DNA of 18,642 bases from Elusimicrobiota bacterium (GCA_023398295.1 JAEWSL010000024.1:1-18642), one strand, 5' to 3'. Counted from the first letter of the stretch, positions 8,097 to 14,533 are shown. Numbers and translations are program-made. The notes: generated by a model from the letters alone, not told the origin.

Positions 8097-8726
8097 TTAA
8101 TTGTTTTTCAAAAGGCCGACGGCGGAGGCCACTTTTGATTTTTTGGAGCCCGCTATCCCCGTTATCTTTGAAATCATTTCCGCCGTTTCGCCAAATAAGG
8201 CAAAAGAGCCTTTTTTATACTCAAATTCCATCTCGTAAAGACGCAGGCTCTTTTTGCCGGCTTTTATAAAACTGCTGTCCAAGCATAACTGCGCGGTAAG
8301 CTTTTCATTGGTAATATTAAACTGCTGGCGGCGCGTTTCTATTATAAATATCTCTTTAAGCGCGGGCGCAGCGGGGTTTTTGCAGGCTTCCGCAAAAAAC
8401 TTTTGCAGGTTTGCAAGAGCGTGCCTTTTTGTCGGAATGCGAAGCCTTTTTGTTATCTCGCGTCTTTCATACAAGCCGTCTTTTACTACGCCCGCGCTTT
8501 TAAGCGTAATTTCGTATTTGCCTTCGGCGCGGCGCAGGCGCAAAGCCGTTTTGGCGCGGGACAGGGAGTTGTCTTCTGCATCAAAATAAATGTCTTTTAT
8601 CAAAATAAATTTATCGGTAATGCGAAAGAAAGAAAATATCGGGGATTTTTTTAGCATCTCCCGCAATATCCTGAAATCTCCCGAAGTTTTTAAGGACCAT
8701 TTATATTCTTTTTCTTCAAAAGGCAT
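8097..8726 (-). CDS. CYTH-domain (triphosphate tunnel metalloenzyme) protein
   Basis: A protein of 209 aa. The defining N-terminal ExExK motif is E5-x-E7-x-K9 in 'FEEKEYKW'. Further tunnel residues appear in 'IKDIYFDAEDNSLSRAKTAL', 'ALRLRRAEGKYEITLK' and 'LYERREI', the alternating Arg, Lys and Glu pattern that lines the eight-stranded tunnel of CYTH proteins. Known members hydrolyse tripolyphosphate or thiamine triphosphate, or act as class IV adenylate cyclases; which applies here cannot be decided from sequence. No CHAD domain is attached, and the length suits a single-domain enzyme. The ATG lies 2 nt after the stop of the RDD gene, with only a weak GGAAAA before it, so translation is probably coupled. 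Cytoplasmic, with no signal peptide. Confidence 0.87.
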   Translation of the reverse strand: MPFEEKEYKWSLKTSGDFRILREMLKKSPIFSFFRITDKFILIKDIYFDAEDNSLSRAKTALRLRRAEGKYEITLKSAGVVKDGLYERREITKRLRIPTKRHALANLQKFFAEACKNPAAPALKEIFIIETRRQQFNITNEKLTAQLCLDSSFIKAGKKSLRLYEMEFEYKKGSFALFGETAEMISKITGIAGSKKSKVASAVGLLKNN

Positions 8727-8728
8727 AA

Positions 8729-9613
8729 TTATTTTTCCGCAAATACGGGCGTTTCGTTTAAGTCCTTTGCCTGGCCGCTTATCTTGTAGCCGCGCGGCGT
8801 AACGCCTATTGCAAAGCCGCGCCGCTTAAGATTTTGCTGCACGTCGCGCTGAAATTGTACCGCGTCCCCGCTTATAAGGCCAAGACGCACCAAATCTTCT
8901 GTATAAAAACCGTAGGCTTTTTTATGCTGCTCTTCCAGATAGGCAATCTGGTTCACCTGCCGCTGGGCCGCCGTTACCATAGCGGCGTCGGCCGCGCCGG
9001 TTATGCTTTTGGCCGTAAAGTACAGATAAATAAATACCGCCGATATAAGCACAGTGCCAAGAACGGTAATTATGATATTTTCCTGGTCGCTTTTCTCGCG
9101 CGTTTCAATCACGCGGCTGCCGCCCAAAATATCTTCAAGCGCGCGGCGTTTTTTGTTAAAAAACGCCAAGGCAAACCCGCCAAATAAAGTAAAAAAGCCA
9201 AGATAATAACCCAGCGTTCTTATGAAAGCCTGCTTTAAGGTAAGCGCCATGCCGGTCTTATTATCAACCGCGTTTATGCCCAAGAGAAATTTGCCCAAAG
9301 TTTTCCTTCCCTGCGAGCCGAAGAAAGAGCAGTATAAAATAAAAGCGCCGTTAAAACATAAAGCGTATAAAATATTTGCAGCGCGCGCGCCAAAAAGCCC
9401 GCCGAAAATATAGAAAATAACTGAGAATATGGTTATTAATAAAAATAGGTCAATAAACAGGGCGACCGCGCGCTCAAAAACAGCGGCGGGGATAAAATCC
9501 TCTTCCGTCGGGGCGGCCTCGTAATTTTGCCCGCCTAAGGACTGCGGCGGAAGCCAACCTTCCTCCCGGGGGAAATCCCCCCCCTGCGGGGCGTTGTCTG
9601 AAGTTTGGAACAT
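8729..9613 (-). CDS. RDD-family membrane protein with pilin-like extracytoplasmic tail
   Basis: A protein of 294 aa. The ATG at 9613 is chosen because it has a GGGAGGA ribosome site nine bases upstream; the longer open frame upstream covers the promoter. Residues 1-40 are polar and cytoplasmic. An RDD domain spans about 42-170, with R48...D55 in the first helix, 'QGRKTLGKFLLGI' in the middle and 'RRALEDILGGSRVI' at the end. A further helix (178-199) is followed by about 95 soluble residues containing 'YLEEQHKKAYGFYTEDLVRL' and 'GFAIGVTPRGYKISG'. That tail reads like the soluble part of type IV pilin-like proteins, where 'Y-x-T' and 'G-Y-x-I' elements recur. RDD proteins are often thought to be transporters. 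First gene of the five-gene minus-strand operon. The pilin resemblance is a pattern judgement. Confidence 0.85.
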   Translation of the reverse strand: MFQTSDNAPQGGDFPREEGWLPPQSLGGQNYEAAPTEEDFIPAAVFERAVALFIDLFLLITIFSVIFYIFGGLFGARAANILYALCFNGAFILYCSFFGSQGRKTLGKFLLGINAVDNKTGMALTLKQAFIRTLGYYLGFFTLFGGFALAFFNKKRRALEDILGGSRVIETREKSDQENIIITVLGTVLISAVFIYLYFTAKSITGAADAAMVTAAQRQVNQIAYLEEQHKKAYGFYTEDLVRLGLISGDAVQFQRDVQQNLKRRGFAIGVTPRGYKISGQAKDLNETPVFAEK

Positions 9614-9650
9614 AACAAAAATCCTCCCTTGCTGCCTGCTTATACATATT

Positions 9651-9656
9651 ATTATA
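9651..9656 (-). promoter_or_regulatory. Putative -10 element for the RDD-CYTH-TSUP-ferredoxin operon
   Basis: Read on the minus strand, a perfect TATAAT lies 37 bases before the RDD start codon, placing transcription start near 9644 and leaving a short leader that carries the GGGAGGA ribosome site. No convincing -35 box is seen; the upstream DNA is A/T-rich, which could act as an UP-like element. The intergenic stretch 9614-9765 also has to hold the divergent promoter of the symporter gene, for which I see only weak candidates. Confidence 0.45.
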
Positions 9657-9765
9657 CAAGTTTTATTATTTTTTGTTAGAATTTTGTTATAGAATATTTT
9701 TAAGGCCTTTGAAATGCGGCGCGCGCTCACAAGGCTTATGCCAAAGGAAGCAAAAAGGAGAACTT

Positions 9766-10935
9766 ATGAAACTTAAACTGCCCAAAATTCCGTTGCTGCT
9801 CGCGGTGGCCGTGGCCATAGCCTTAGGTATCGCAGGCGGTCTTGTTTTTAACGCGGCTTTAGTGCGGCTTTGCATTACAGTCGGCAAGATATTCGGCAAC
9901 TTCCTCGGCTTTATAGTGCCGCTTTTGATTTTGGGACTGGTTGCCCCCGGTATAGCCGATTTGGGAAAAAGCGCGGGCAGGCTACTTGCCATTACCCTTG
10001 CGCTTGCCTACGGTTTTACTTTGTTCAGCGGTTTCTTTACCTTCTTCAGCTGCAATTTTGCCTACGGAAACTTGCTTGCCTCCGCCCGCGGGATAAGCGC
10101 GGTGGACGCAGCAGGCCCCTCTTTGACGCCGTTTTTTGTGATTGATATGCCGCCCGTCTTCAACGTTATGAGCGCGCTTTTGCTTGCTTTTGTTTTGGGC
10201 CTCGGCGCGGCTTTCAGCGGCGCGCCGACGTTAAAAAACGTCCTTGAAGATTTTAAGCAGATTATTTATAAGACGATTACGGGCGTCATAATTCCGCTGC
10301 TGCCGTTTTATATTTTTTGCATCTTTACCGAGATTGCCGCAAGCGGGCAGGTGGCAAATGTTCTTGGCGTTTTTATAAAACTTATTTTCTTTATCTTTGC
10401 CATAACGATAATAATGCTGCTTATACAATTTAGCATAGCAGGCGGCGTTGCAAATAAAAACCCGCTTGCCCTGCTTAAAAATATGCTGCCCGCTTACGCG
10501 ACGGCTCTGGGCACGCAGTCTTCGGCGGCGACGATACCCGTCACCCTCCAGCAAACTCTTAAAAACGGCGTGAGGGAAGATGTCGCCGGCTTTGTTATCC
10601 CGCTTTGCGCTATGGTTCATATGCCGGGCAGTACGATGAAGATAGTAGCCTGCTCAATGGCTATTATGGTAATGACTGCAATGCCTATAAGCTTTGGGCA
10701 ATACTCTCTTTTTATATGTCTGCTGGGTATAACAATGGTGGCCGCGCCCGGAGTTCCCGGCGGCGCTATTATGGCCGCAATAGGCGTTTTGCAGGCCGTT
10801 TTGGGGTTTGATGAAAAGGCTGTCGGCCTTATGATTGCCCTTTACATCGCTATGGACAGTTTTGGCACCGCCTGCAATGTTACGGGCGATGGCGCGGTTG
10901 CCGTCATCATAAATAAAATTTACAAGGGCAGCTAA
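9766..10935 (+). CDS. DAACS-family dicarboxylate/amino-acid:cation symporter, divergent
   Basis: A protein of 389 aa. ATG 9766 is chosen for its AAGGAG ribosome site five bases upstream and because translation there begins with a typical first helix. About eight membrane segments plus two re-entrant loops follow the glutamate/aspartate transporter plan: hairpin 1 'ALGTQSSAATIPVT' (247-260), the TM7 region 'HMPGST' (285-290), hairpin 2 'GVPGGAIM' (329-336) and TM8 'MDSFGTACNVTGDG' (363-376). D364, N371 and D375 keep key positions of GltPh TM8. Two positions differ: the NMDGT sodium-site motif reads HMPGS, and the Arg that reads the side-chain carboxylate in GltPh is Gly367. Substrate and coupling ion are therefore uncertain. 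It lies 16 nt before the glycosyltransferase gene. Confidence 0.87.
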   Translation: MKLKLPKIPLLLAVAVAIALGIAGGLVFNAALVRLCITVGKIFGNFLGFIVPLLILGLVAPGIADLGKSAGRLLAITLALAYGFTLFSGFFTFFSCNFAYGNLLASARGISAVDAAGPSLTPFFVIDMPPVFNVMSALLLAFVLGLGAAFSGAPTLKNVLEDFKQIIYKTITGVIIPLLPFYIFCIFTEIAASGQVANVLGVFIKLIFFIFAITIIMLLIQFSIAGGVANKNPLALLKNMLPAYATALGTQSSAATIPVTLQQTLKNGVREDVAGFVIPLCAMVHMPGSTMKIVACSMAIMVMTAMPISFGQYSLFICLLGITMVAAPGVPGGAIMAAIGVLQAVLGFDEKAVGLMIALYIAMDSFGTACNVTGDGAVAVIINKIYKGS

Positions 10936-10951
10936 AATACGGACAAATAAA

Positions 10952-11728
10952 ATGGAAAAGAAAAACGATTTATCGGTTTTTATAATCGCAAAAAATGAAG
11001 AGAAAAATTTGCCTCGCTGCCTGGACAGCGTTAAAACTTTGGCGGATGAGATTATCGTAATAGACGGATTTTCGCGCGACAATACCGCAAAAATAGCCGA
11101 GGGTTACGGCGCAAAAGTCTATCAACAAAATCTTGTTTCTTTCACCGAGCAAAAACAGTTTGCTTTGGATAACTGCTCTTGCAAATGGGTTCTTAACCTG
11201 GACGCAGACGAGTTTTTGAGCGACGCCTTAATTGCCGAAATTCCCCCCGCCCTTGCGCGCGCGCATGAGCAGGGAGTGACAATGTTTTTACTTCCGTTTG
11301 TAAATATTTTCCTTGGCCGCCAAATGAAATACGGCGGCCTTGCCGGCCGTTTCAAGGAAAGGCTTGCCCTGCGCCAAAGCGCGCGCTACGAAGGCGGCCT
11401 TGTGCACGAGCGTATGGTGGCGCGCGGCGGTAAAACCGAGCGTCTTGCAAATCCTTTTATGCACACGCCCTATAGGGATATTGAGCATTATTTTGATAAG
11501 TTTAACGCTTACACAACTTTGGGCGCAAAATCTTTGTATGAAGAAGGAAGGAAATTTAACGCCTTAAATTTGCTGCGCGCGCCGTTTGATTTTTTTAAGA
11601 TATATATTCTTAAACTCGGCTTTTTGGACGGTATTCAGGGGTTTTTGTGGGCTTTGTTTTCTTCTTTTTACCCGACGGTAAAATACGCGAAGCTTTGGCA
11701 TATGTGCTTTCAAGAGGATAAAAAATAA
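10952..11728 (+). CDS. GT2 family glycosyltransferase, WaaE/KdtX-like
   Basis: A protein of 258 aa with a GT-A fold. The nucleotide-sugar motifs are 'LSVFIIAKNEEKNLPRCLDS' at the N-terminus, D38 in 'IIVIDGFSRDNT', and the metal-binding DxD at 84-86 in 'LNLDADEFL'. The later 'GRFKERLALRQSARYEGGLV' and 'VHERM' match the acceptor region of the WaaE/KdtX subgroup, which adds sugars to the inner core of lipopolysaccharide or to similar glycans. The C-terminus (about 190-250) is hydrophobic and may lie on the membrane. No strong ribosome site precedes the ATG. The next gene, a polysaccharide deacetylase, starts at the base after its stop codon. The pair probably builds and modifies one envelope sugar. 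The donor sugar cannot be read from sequence. Confidence 0.88.
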   Translation: MEKKNDLSVFIIAKNEEKNLPRCLDSVKTLADEIIVIDGFSRDNTAKIAEGYGAKVYQQNLVSFTEQKQFALDNCSCKWVLNLDADEFLSDALIAEIPPALARAHEQGVTMFLLPFVNIFLGRQMKYGGLAGRFKERLALRQSARYEGGLVHERMVARGGKTERLANPFMHTPYRDIEHYFDKFNAYTTLGAKSLYEEGRKFNALNLLRAPFDFFKIYILKLGFLDGIQGFLWALFSSFYPTVKYAKLWHMCFQEDKK

Positions 11729-12508
11729 ATGACAATTTTTTTAGTGATTTTTTGCGCGGCTTTGCTTGCTTTTTCTCTGCGCTTTACATGGTGGGTTTGG
11801 CCCAAAAAGAACGGGCTTTTGGCTTTGATGTATCATAACATAGAAACCGCGCCGGAAGATACTGATGAAAAAGAAAAGCCTTTTTTTATATCCCCGCAAG
11901 TCTTTGAACGCCAGCTTGACGCTTTGCTTAAACACGGTTTTACCCCGATAACTTTTGAGGATTTGACGGCCGCATACCTTGGCAAAAGCGCGCTGCCCCA
12001 AAAACCCGTTTTAATTACAATTGACGACGGCGCGCTTAACGCTTATACAAACGCTTTTGCCGTTTTGAAAAAGAAAAACATTAAGGCAAATATCTTTTTA
12101 ATTACCGAAAAAATAGGCCGCGATAAAAACTTTTTAACCTGGGAGCAGGTTTTGGAAATGCAAAAAAGCGGGCTTGTAAGCTTTGGTTCGCATACGGCAA
12201 ATCACAAGAGGCTGCGCAGTATCTCAGACGAGGAAATTTTAAGCGAACTTACGAAGAGCAAACAAACCCTTGAAGAAAAACTGGGCGTTGACATTACTGC
12301 GTTTTGCTATCCTTACGGCGCGGGAGCTTTTGACAGGCGCGTGCGCCCGCTTGTTTTTAAGGCGGGATATCTGTTTGATTTCAGCACTAAAAAAGGCATT
12401 TCCCCGTGGCCGCTTAACAGCAAAGCTATCAGGCGCGCGCCTGTCAAAAGCGGGCAAACGGCCTTTGATTTTTATTTGCAAATTACGCGCGGCATGTCAA
12501 AGCTGTGA
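11729..12508 (+). CDS. Polysaccharide deacetylase (CE4, NodB domain), membrane-anchored
   Basis: A protein of 259 aa. An N-terminal hydrophobic segment (2-25) without a clear cleavage site suggests an anchor, with the catalytic domain facing the periplasm. CE4 motifs in order: 'TIDDG' (97-101, base D99 and metal ligand D100), 'SHTANH' (154-159, ligands H155 and H159) and 'CYPYGAG' (193-199). All three metal ligands are present, so it should be an active N- or O-deacetylase. The 'LMYHNI' start of the domain (33-38) places it in the group found in many glycan-export loci. Translation starts immediately after the glycosyltransferase stop (TAA then ATG), implying tight coupling and a shared glycan substrate. 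No terminator is seen between its stop and the tRNA gene. Confidence 0.9.
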   Translation: MTIFLVIFCAALLAFSLRFTWWVWPKKNGLLALMYHNIETAPEDTDEKEKPFFISPQVFERQLDALLKHGFTPITFEDLTAAYLGKSALPQKPVLITIDDGALNAYTNAFAVLKKKNIKANIFLITEKIGRDKNFLTWEQVLEMQKSGLVSFGSHTANHKRLRSISDEEILSELTKSKQTLEEKLGVDITAFCYPYGAGAFDRRVRPLVFKAGYLFDFSTKKGISPWPLNSKAIRRAPVKSGQTAFDFYLQITRGMSKL

Positions 12509-12550
12509 GGGTTTTGACGCGTCGGCTTTCCGCCGGCGTATTGGCGGGCG

Positions 12551-12559
12551 TGATATAAT
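12551..12559 (+). promoter_or_regulatory. Extended -10 promoter for tRNA-Val
   Basis: TGATATAAT is a perfect extended -10 element (TG-n-TATAAT) with its centre about 35 bases before the mature tRNA 5' end. Transcription would start near 12566 and leave a leader of about 26 nt for processing. There is no good -35 box at the right distance, which extended -10 promoters do not require. The same nine bases occur before the MFS gene on the minus strand (18502-18510). Confidence 0.55.
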
Positions 12560-12591
12560 TTAGTAAAATATATAAAGGTTTGACAGTTTTG

Positions 12592-12665
12592 GGGCTGGTA
12601 GCTCAACTGGTTAGAGCGTTCGCCTTACACGCGAAAGGTTGTAGGTTCGAGTCCTATCCGGCCCA
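12592..12665 (+). tRNA. tRNA-Val (anticodon UAC)
   Basis: A full cloverleaf can be folded. The acceptor stem is GGGCTGG/CCGGCCC with one G-U pair. The D-arm is GCTC/GAGC around a loop with GG, the anticodon stem is TTCGC/GCGAA, and the loop CTTACAC gives anticodon TAC for GTA and other Val codons. The T-arm is GTAGG/CCTAT with loop TTCGAGT. The discriminator is A at 12665. CCA is not encoded; the gene is followed directly by A's. Length 74 nt with a short variable loop. Confidence 0.96.
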
Positions 12666-12666
12666 A

Positions 12667-12715
12667 AAAATAAAACCCGCGTTTTGCGCAGGTTTTATTG
12701 CGCAGGTTTTATTTT
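12667..12715. repeat. Hairpin with a tandemly duplicated 3' arm after tRNA-Val
   Basis: The left arm AAAATAAAACC (12667-12677) can pair with either of two right arms, because a 14-base unit, GCGCAGGTTTTATT, occurs twice back to back (12686-12699 and 12700-12713). The first pairing gives a compact hairpin with an inner GCG/CGC stem; the second gives 11 perfect pairs with a longer loop. It is in the right place to end the tRNA transcript, though the T-run is weak, so its use as a terminator is uncertain. Confidence 0.55.
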
Positions 12716-12811
12716 GGCCGTGAAGCAAACCCAACTATGTTAAATTTATTATCCCGTCTTTTATAGCCCGTCTTGATGTGTTTTTCACTATATTTATGGA
12801 GAAAACAGAAA

Positions 12812-13405
12812 ATGAAAAACAAAAATAAAAACTTGTTGAACATCATATTGTTGCTCGGGATTTTTCTTATTCTGCCGACGGGGGCTTATGCCAATGTCGG
12901 AGTGCCGTTGATTGTCATTACATTGCCGTCTATGTTTTTGCTGCTTATACCGATAATATTGATAGAGGCAAAAGTAATTTCAAAAACTCTTGACGTAAAT
13001 TATAAAAAAGCCATACTTCCCGCAACATACGCAAATGTGGCGTCTACGATAGTCGGGATTCCTTTGGCATGGTTAATATTGCTGGTAATTCAGTTTATCA
13101 CGGGCGGCGACGGCGGCGGCGGCGGTTATGATACGATATGGGGCATTTTAATATCTTTTACTCTCCATGGGGCGTGGTTAACAGGGCTTGACAGTTTTAT
13201 ATTTCCTTTAGCTCTTCTCTTTGGGCTTTTGCCGGCATATTATATATCTGTCCTTATGGAATACGGAATTATAAAATTGGTAGGAAGTTTTAAGGAGAAA
13301 AGCTCCCCCCTCGTAAAAAAAGCCGTTATAAACGCTAACAGACTGTCGTACTCTTTTCTGGTCCTCATTTGTATTGTAGTATTTGTGATATATCAAATAA
13401 AATAA
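12812..13405 (+). CDS. Small membrane protein with signal peptide, unknown function
   Basis: A protein of 197 aa. ATG 12812 is chosen because GGAG lies ten bases upstream and translation begins directly with a signal peptide: Lys/Asn-rich start, hydrophobic core and 'AYA' cleavage site near residue 27. A TTG/ATG further upstream (12773/12776) would add 13 residues that spoil the signal. After cleavage come about four membrane segments: 'VPLIVITLPSMFLLLIPIIL', one around 75-95, one around 120-150 and one at the very C-terminus. A Gly run 'GGDGGGGGYD' sits in an extracytoplasmic loop near 98-107. The segment 'ATYANVASTIVGIPLAWL' looks like a conserved core of an uncharacterised family. I do not recognise a function. 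Its stop lies 4 nt from the stop of the convergent lipoprotein gene, with no terminator between them. Confidence 0.7.
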   Translation: MKNKNKNLLNIILLLGIFLILPTGAYANVGVPLIVITLPSMFLLLIPIILIEAKVISKTLDVNYKKAILPATYANVASTIVGIPLAWLILLVIQFITGGDGGGGGYDTIWGILISFTLHGAWLTGLDSFIFPLALLFGLLPAYYISVLMEYGIIKLVGSFKEKSSPLVKKAVINANRLSYSFLVLICIVVFVIYQIK

Positions 13406-13409
13406 AATT

Positions 13410-13781
13410 TTACTCTTTGCATTTGTAGGCTATGCCGTAGCGCGATATTTTGCTTTCGCGCGTTTTTTCGCCGTCGTCTTTTTCAAAAACAGTGCGTTTG
13501 CCGGTAGCGGCCTCCGGTTTGAGGCGGTTTGCGCCGAGAGCAAGGGCGTTATCTTCAAGACGGGAGTAAGCCTGGCCGTTAAGAAGGTCGTATTCCTCTT
13601 TAGGCAGTTCCCCTTCGTAAGTATATTCGTCGGAGACGCCTTTTACTTCCCCAAGATATTGGCAGTCCAAAGTATTTTCAAGATAGACTACCGGAATTTT
13701 TCTAAAGCTTTGTAATTTATTTTTTGTTGCGCATGCGCCAAGAAGCAGGGCGCAGGGCAGAAGGATAAGGAGTTTTTTCAT
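13410..13781 (-). CDS. Small lipoprotein, DUF4156-like
   Basis: A protein of 123 aa with a clean type II signal peptide: 'MKKLLILLPCALLLGAC', lipobox L-L-G-A-C with the lipidated Cys at 17. The mature part has a second and third Cys (C40 and C121). The segments 'CQYLGEVKG' and 'LEDNALALGANRLKPE' resemble the short DUF4156-type lipoproteins, which have a C-x2-G-x-V start and an 'A-x-x-L/M-G-A-N' helix end; no function is known for them. C40 and C121 could form a disulfide. No ribosome site precedes the ATG, and a candidate promoter ends 6 bases before it, so the mRNA may be leaderless. It converges on the membrane-protein gene with only 4 nt between stop codons. Confidence 0.8.
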   Translation of the reverse strand: MKKLLILLPCALLLGACATKNKLQSFRKIPVVYLENTLDCQYLGEVKGVSDEYTYEGELPKEEYDLLNGQAYSRLEDNALALGANRLKPEAATGKRTVFEKDDGEKTRESKISRYGIAYKCKE

Positions 13782-13787
13782 AGATAT

Positions 13788-13816
13788 AATGTAGCAAATA
13801 GCAAGGTTTCATACAA
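13788..13816 (-). promoter_or_regulatory. Putative promoter of the lipoprotein gene
   Basis: On the minus strand, TTGTAT (13816-13811) and TACATT (13793-13788) are separated by exactly 17 bases. The -10 box ends 6 bases before the lipoprotein ATG, so transcription would start at or next to the A of ATG. The -35 box is identical to that of the divergent macro-domain promoter. Confidence 0.4.
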
Positions 13817-13872
13817 GTTACAAAAAACTATAAGGTGTTAACAGCAAATTGCCGTTATGTCATAGAAGAGAC

Positions 13873-13901
13873 TTGTATTTACCGCTTCCTACTTATATAA
13901 T
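13873..13901 (+). promoter_or_regulatory. Sigma-70-type promoter of the macro-domain gene
   Basis: TTGTAT (13873-13878) and a perfect TATAAT (13896-13901) are separated by 17 bases. Predicted transcription start is near 13908, giving a leader of about 22 nt that contains the AGGAGG ribosome site just before ATG 13930. This is the best-formed promoter in the window. Confidence 0.65.
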
Positions 13902-13929
13902 ATTAGCAAGGAATATTGCAGGAGGTCAT

Positions 13930-14445
13930 ATGCCTATCATTAAAGTTATAGAAGGCGACATAACTTTGTTGAAGGTTGATGCCATAGTAAACCCCGCGGA
14001 TAGAACTCTTCTGGGCATCAACGGGCTAGACCGCGCCGTGCACGAGGCCGCCGGCCCCAGGCTGCGCGAGAAATGTCTTGCCCTGGGTGGCTGCAAAACC
14101 GGCGAGGCTAAGCTGACTCGCGGTTATGACTTGCCCGCTGTTTTCATCATACACACCGCCGGCCCTTTCTGGCAGGGCGGTAAAGGCGGAGAGGCAAAAC
14201 TCCTCAAAAATTGTTATCTTAACTCTCTCAAAATAGCCGAGACGGAAAATTTCCAGTCAATTGCTTTTCCCTGCATTTCAACGGGGGCAAACCGTTTCCC
14301 CCCGCCGTTGGCGGCTAATGTGGCCGTAGGTACTGTGAGAAGTTTTTTTGAGAAGAAACCTGCCTCCCACATAAAAGCGGTTTATTTCGTCTGTCCCAAT
14401 AAAGCCCATCTGCGTTTATATCAGGCTTTGCTGAAACTCCTTTAA
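13930..14445 (+). CDS. Macro-domain protein, ADP-ribose-binding/hydrolase-like
   Basis: A protein of 171 aa; ATG 13930 is fixed by AGGAGG four bases upstream. It is a single macro domain of the YmdB/MacroD type: 'IEGDITLLKVDAIVNPAD' (7-24), 'LDRAVHEAAGP' (33-43), 'GEAKLTRGYDLPAVFIIHT' (58-76), 'LLKNCYLNSL' (91-100) and 'SIAFPCISTGA' (110-120). These enzymes bind ADP-ribose and remove it from proteins or cleave O-acetyl-ADP-ribose. Two signature positions differ. The motif normally written NAAN reads NPAD, so the second Asn is D24, and the glycine-rich GGGGVD loop reads GINGLD, although the conserved D34 remains. Activity may be altered. It is a monocistronic cytoplasmic protein with its own promoter. 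Confidence 0.88.
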   Translation: MPIIKVIEGDITLLKVDAIVNPADRTLLGINGLDRAVHEAAGPRLREKCLALGGCKTGEAKLTRGYDLPAVFIIHTAGPFWQGGKGGEAKLLKNCYLNSLKIAETENFQSIAFPCISTGANRFPPPLAANVAVGTVRSFFEKKPASHIKAVYFVCPNKAHLRLYQALLKLL

Positions 14446-14463
14446 CTTAATCCTTTTTTCGGT

Positions 14464-14499
14464 TTTGGGCCTAACGTCCTATAAAAAAATAGGCCCAAA
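14464..14499. repeat. 10-bp perfect inverted repeat upstream of the secreted-protein gene
   Basis: TTTGGGCCTA (14464-14473) and TAGGCCCAAA (14490-14499) form a perfect inverted repeat with a 16-base loop. Inside it, CCTAT (14478-14482) can pair instead with ATAGG (14489-14493), so two stems exclude each other. It lies 19 bases after the macro gene stop and ends 5 bases before the putative -35 of the next gene. No T-run follows on either strand, so it is a poor intrinsic terminator and may be an operator or an mRNA-end structure. Confidence 0.5.
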
Positions 14500-14504
14500 T
14501 TCCC

Positions 14505-14533
14505 TTGTGCCTTTGCTCTTAAAACGGTAAAAT
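14505..14533 (+). promoter_or_regulatory. Putative promoter of the secreted cysteine-cluster protein gene
   Basis: TTGTGC (14505-14510) and TAAAAT (14528-14533) are separated by 17 bases; transcription would start near 14540, with an AAAGGAGA ribosome site before ATG 14575. The boxes each deviate from consensus, so this is a moderate candidate. Confidence 0.45.

Noticed and set aside
10231..10620. Minus-strand open frame of 129 codons inside the symporter gene
   Set aside because: Composition is that of an antisense shadow, with no ribosome site or recognisable domain; the plus-strand gene has clear family motifs.
12580..12585. TTGACA as a -35 box
   Set aside because: Its -10 would fall inside the tRNA gene; the extended -10 upstream at 12551 fits better.
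12592..12665. tRNA-Val as an integration (att) site for a mobile element
   Set aside because: I found no repeated copy of the tRNA 3' end nearby, and no integrase or phage gene in the window.
14464..14499. Intrinsic terminator of the macro gene
   Set aside because: The stem is good, but no T-run follows on either strand; kept only as an inverted repeat.
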